Program-made: the position numbers and the translations under genes
Shown here: one piece after another, positions 32,778 to 34,829 of the stretch
Layout: each line of letters starts with the position of its first letter
How positions within the stretch are numbered: position 1 is the first letter of the stretch
Assembly (NCBI GenBank): GCA_900553065.1
Contig: USBZ01000020.1
Span: forward strand, 1-34,829
Source of the DNA: an uncultured Desulfovibrio sp.
GTDB taxonomy: Bacteria > Desulfobacterota > Desulfovibrionia > Desulfovibrionales > Desulfovibrionaceae
Direction of reading: 5' to 3'
DNA length: 34,829 bases
Notes under the pieces: model-generated
Seen by the model: the letters and a program-made list of their open reading frames with translations, nothing else
Databases searched by the model: none
Told to the model about the DNA's origin: nothing

Positions 32778-32888
32778 GGGCGGACGGGGAAAAGACGTTG
32801 CTTCATCGGGATCGGGGAGGATGTGCGCCTGCAGGGCAAAACGGTTCCGGGGCGGAACGAGTCCGGAGGGCGGAGTGCCTGTAACCAG

Positions 32889-32926
32889 CAGTCCGCTCCT
32901 CCGTGCAGGGACGGAAGAGCGGACTG
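32889..32926. promoter_or_regulatory. Long hairpin upstream of rarD
   Basis: CAGTCCGCTC (32889-32898) pairs perfectly with GAGCGGACTG (32917-32926); inside, TCCGT (32900-32904) pairs with ACGGA (32911-32915) around a six-base loop. No T-run follows on either strand, so it is not an ordinary terminator. It lies in the 283-base gap between the SLOG-like gene and rarD, about 110 bases before the rarD start. It may structure the rarD leader or form the 3' end of the previous transcript. Confidence 0.55.
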
Positions 32927-33060
32927 GGAATATGACCGGATGCTCCGCTGCTGCGCAGGGCATGAGCGGAAGATGCGGTAGTTGTCAGGCTGCGCGTTCT
33001 GCCTGCCTTCAGACGGAAGACGGCTGGGCCGGCGAAGGCGCTTTGGTCTGCCGTGGAAGA

Positions 33061-33615
33061 CTAGCGGTTGAAGGAGCGGGCATACAGCTCCACGATGGCC
33101 CGGCGACCGTTGGCTTCAAGGAAGCGGGTGCCGGTGGCGGTGAAGCGGGAGTGCTTGATGATGGGATCGTCCTTCTTGACCCAGTCGTCGTTGATCCAGC
33201 GGAACCAGGCGTCGCGCTTCTGGTCGAAGACCAGCAGAGGCTTGTTGCACAGCTTGGCGAATTCGGCGCCCCAGCCGGTGCCGCCCTTGACGGTCTTGTC
33301 GTCCTGGATTTCGCCGATGACCAGCACTTCGCTGCCGCTGCTCACCTGCCAGCAGATGGACTGGAGGACCTTGCGGAACAGAGGAGCGCGGGTGTATTCG
33401 CGGCCCATGAGACGGGAAACATAGGTCATGCTGACGTCCTTGAGCGCCAGTTCATCCTGAGTGAGCACGCGAACGCCGCGGGTACGCTCTATCTGATGGC
33501 CTTCAAAGCTGTAGTTGACCTCTTCGATGCCCCAGGCTTCGGCCTGAGCCCCAAAGAACTGTTCCGCGCCGGCCGCGCCGCCGCTGAAGAGAACGCACTG
33601 TTTCGGATCAAGCAT
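33061..33615 (-). CDS. Uncharacterised protein, possibly SLOG/Rossmann-like
   Basis: 184 residues. I do not recognise a named family. The start, CVLFSGGAAGAEQFFGAQAEAWG, is a strand-Gly-rich loop-helix unit, and a second strand, VLVIGEI, is followed by a KGGTGWGAEFAK loop (GGTGWG at 111-116) and a third strand LLVFDQ. This order resembles SLOG-type nucleotide-binding proteins such as LOG and DprA relatives, but that is inference. No signal peptide or membrane helix is present, so it should be cytoplasmic. GGGAGG gives a strong ribosome site. Neighbours (lipoprotein upstream, rarD downstream) do not indicate a role. Confidence 0.75.
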   Translation of the reverse strand: MLDPKQCVLFSGGAAGAEQFFGAQAEAWGIEEVNYSFEGHQIERTRGVRVLTQDELALKDVSMTYVSRLMGREYTRAPLFRKVLQSICWQVSSGSEVLVIGEIQDDKTVKGGTGWGAEFAKLCNKPLLVFDQKRDAWFRWINDDWVKKDDPIIKHSRFTATGTRFLEANGRRAIVELYARSFNR

Positions 33616-33675
33616 CTGGTCCTCCCAGAGTAGATAGTGTTGCAGAAAGGATAAATATGGTTTGCGCGGAAGATA

Positions 33676-34164
33676 TCAGTATTCAGGTTCGACGCGGCGG
33701 GAGCCGTCGGCTCCGACGATGATGCGCACGCGCTGACCGGGGGCAATGTAGGGATCCTTGCCCTGAACGATGACTTCTTCACTGCCGTTGTCATACCGGA
33801 CGGTAATCTGAAGACCTGTCTGCCGGGAAGCAAGATCACCCGCGCCCACGCCGGCCGCGCCGCCGAGAAGGGCGCCGCCCACGGTGGCCAGAGTACGTCC
33901 GGAACCGCTGCCTATGGTGCTGCCGATGACGCCGCCTGCAATGGCGCCGATGAGGCCGCCTGCAGTCTGCCGGGAGCTGGAATTGCTGTTGATGTTGACT
34001 TCCTGCACCGTGACGGCGGTGGCGTGATAGACGCTGTGGGACTGGCGGGCTTCGCTGGCATTGTAGTCGTAGCCTCCCAGATGAGGTCCGCAGCCGGGCA
34101 GAACCGGGAGCGCAGCCGTCATGAGTACGGCCAGAAAAAGGGCCGCGGGCTTACGAAAATGCAT
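33676..34164 (-). CDS. Glycine-zipper 2TM-domain lipoprotein (17-kDa antigen-like)
   Basis: 162 residues. A lipoprotein signal ends at C25 (LPVLPGC). Residues 69-109 are a glycine-zipper stretch (GGLIGAIAGGVIGSTIGSG and a second part, GGALLGGAAGVGAG), which forms two close-packed helices in SlyB/Pcp-like outer-membrane lipoproteins. The C-terminal part, VRYDNGSEEVIVQ to RVRIIV, is the beta-rich tail common to this group. AGGAGG precedes the ATG. Relatives are general envelope lipoproteins, often stress-induced; a precise role is not known. Confidence 0.9.
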   Translation of the reverse strand: MHFRKPAALFLAVLMTAALPVLPGCGPHLGGYDYNASEARQSHSVYHATAVTVQEVNINSNSSSRQTAGGLIGAIAGGVIGSTIGSGSGRTLATVGGALLGGAAGVGAGDLASRQTGLQITVRYDNGSEEVIVQGKDPYIAPGQRVRIIVGADGSRRVEPEY

Positions 34165-34205
34165 ACAAGCCTCCTGTAAGTCGGAAAGGAAATAAAAGTG
34201 CTTCC

Positions 34206-34233
34206 ATCATAACCAGCTTGCAGGGAATGTCCA
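34206..34233 (-). promoter_or_regulatory. Candidate promoter of the glycine-zipper lipoprotein gene
   Basis: On the - strand TGGACA (34228-34233), a 16-base spacer and TATGAT (34206-34211). It lies about 40 bases before the ATG. Confidence 0.5.
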
Positions 34234-34305
34234 GTTAAGAACACGCCGTATTCCCCCGGAAACGGCGGAAAAAGAGGGAATTTCCGCCATGCGGCGACTT
34301 AAATG

Positions 34306-34328
34306 AAAAGCCCCGGCGGGCCGGGGCT
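34306..34328 (-). terminator. Terminator of the RRM gene
   Basis: AGCCCCGG (34309-34316) pairs with CCGGGGCT (34321-34328) around a four-base loop, and TTTTCATTT follows on the - strand. It lies 28 bases after the RRM stop. Confidence 0.8.
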
Positions 34329-34356
34329 GAATCTGCCGTGGAAACAGCACTAATAA

Positions 34357-34620
34357 TCAGTAGCGGGGACGGGGAGCACGGGGCTTCGCTTCGTTCACGC
34401 GCAGGGTACGACCGCCGAAGCTGGTATTGTCCAGAGCTTCAATGGCAGCGGCGGCAGCGGGATCTTCCATTTCAACAAAACCGAAACCCCGGGCACGGCC
34501 GGTTTCACGGTCGCTCACCAGCTTCACGGAGAGCACGTTGCCGTAGGGGGCAAAAAGATTCTGAACCTGCTCTTCGGTGGCGGACCAGGGAAGATTCCCG
34601 ACATAAATAGACTTGGCCAT
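34357..34620 (-). CDS. Small RRM RNA-binding protein
   Basis: 87 residues, almost entirely one RNA recognition motif. RNP2 is IYVGNL at 5-10 and RNP1 is RGFGFVEM at 44-51, with the aromatic residues that stack on RNA present. A short Pro/Arg tail (PRAPRPRY) ends the protein. Such single-RRM proteins are found in cyanobacteria and delta-proteobacteria-type genomes, and some are cold-regulated; targets are unknown. ATG 34620 has GAGG upstream and fits the family start, so the longer frame to 34671 is rejected. It has its own promoter region and terminator. Confidence 0.95.
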   Translation of the reverse strand: MAKSIYVGNLPWSATEEQVQNLFAPYGNVLSVKLVSDRETGRARGFGFVEMEDPAAAAAIEALDNTSFGGRTLRVNEAKPRAPRPRY

Positions 34621-34699
34621 GAGAAAAACCTCACACAAAAGAAATCTAAAACCCACACCCTGCTCCGGCAAACCGATTGCCCAGAGTGTCTCTCCTGTC

Positions 34700-34733
34700 T
34701 ATCAGCTATGCCTCATCAGGCAAGTCAAGTCAA
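34700..34733 (-). promoter_or_regulatory. Candidate promoter region of the RRM gene
   Basis: Two overlapping TTGACT boxes on the - strand (34728-34733 and 34723-34728). Possible -10 boxes are CATAGC (17-base spacing from the first) or TGATAG (18 from the second). A leader of about 75-85 bases would result. The rest of the window end (34734-34829) is AT-rich and shows no gene. Confidence 0.4.
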
Positions 34734-34829
34734 TGCGTATTTGGTATTTTTTTCTCATTTTATCAGTATAAAATTTTAGGCTCTTGACTAGCTGAAAGGA
34801 CCTAAAAAGGTTATCTGGTTAGTCATGGC

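Noticed and set aside
34264..34288. GGCGGAAA/TTTCCGCC inverted repeat as a terminator
   Set aside because: No T-run follows on either strand, and a better terminator for the RRM gene lies next to it at 34306-34328.

Overview
The window looks like one chromosomal stretch of a moderately GC-rich, Gram-negative anaerobe. My best guess is a member of the Desulfovibrionaceae (Desulfovibrio, Bilophila or Mailhella type). The guess rests on the mix of genes: SelB (selenocysteine use), an ADP-heptose-type GT9 enzyme, lipoprotein and envelope genes, the non-mevalonate (MEP) isoprenoid pathway, and a PFL-family UPF0210 gene. No taxonomic marker was searched, so this is inference.

Region 1 (about 1-10259, + strand) is a surface-polysaccharide locus. 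manC, manB and gmd turn mannose-6-phosphate into GDP-4-keto-6-deoxymannose. A stand-alone cupin and an SDR reductase or epimerase then probably finish a GDP-6-deoxyhexose. Four transferase-like genes follow: an AT-rich GT8 enzyme, a protein resembling plant reversibly glycosylated polypeptides (GT75), a GT4 enzyme and a GT9 enzyme. The genes overlap or nearly touch and read as one operon with an AT-rich leader. No flippase, polymerase or ABC exporter is visible, so the locus probably continues to the left of the window.

Region 2 (10260-17815) is mostly housekeeping. On the - strand are a MATE exporter, rpsP and ffh. On the + strand are selB, a DnaQ-like exonuclease and a zinc-ribbon/Yip1 membrane protein. 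Rho-independent terminators close the MATE, rpsP and Yip1 units.

Region 3 (17902-20420): pgpA-ruvX-mltG form a - strand operon behind a clear promoter, apparently followed by a 32-residue membrane ORF. A tRNA-Leu(UAA) with its own promoter and terminator lies divergent from them.

Region 4 (20524-34829, all - strand) holds several units: an ACT-domain regulator with UPF0210; an operon xseA-LytM peptidase-xseB-ispA-dxs-SNase; an operon rarD-ispG-proS; an uncharacterised possible SLOG-like protein; a glycine-zipper lipoprotein; and a small RRM RNA-binding protein. Isoprenoid precursor synthesis (dxs, ispA, ispG) is thus split between two neighbouring operons and could feed undecaprenyl carrier synthesis, which would link to the envelope genes.

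The parts I find least explained are the GT75-like protein, a short LG-P-LF repeat shared by two unrelated glycosyltransferases, the small ORF after mltG, the possible SLOG-like gene and a strong hairpin upstream of rarD. I saw no CRISPR array, insertion sequence or prophage.
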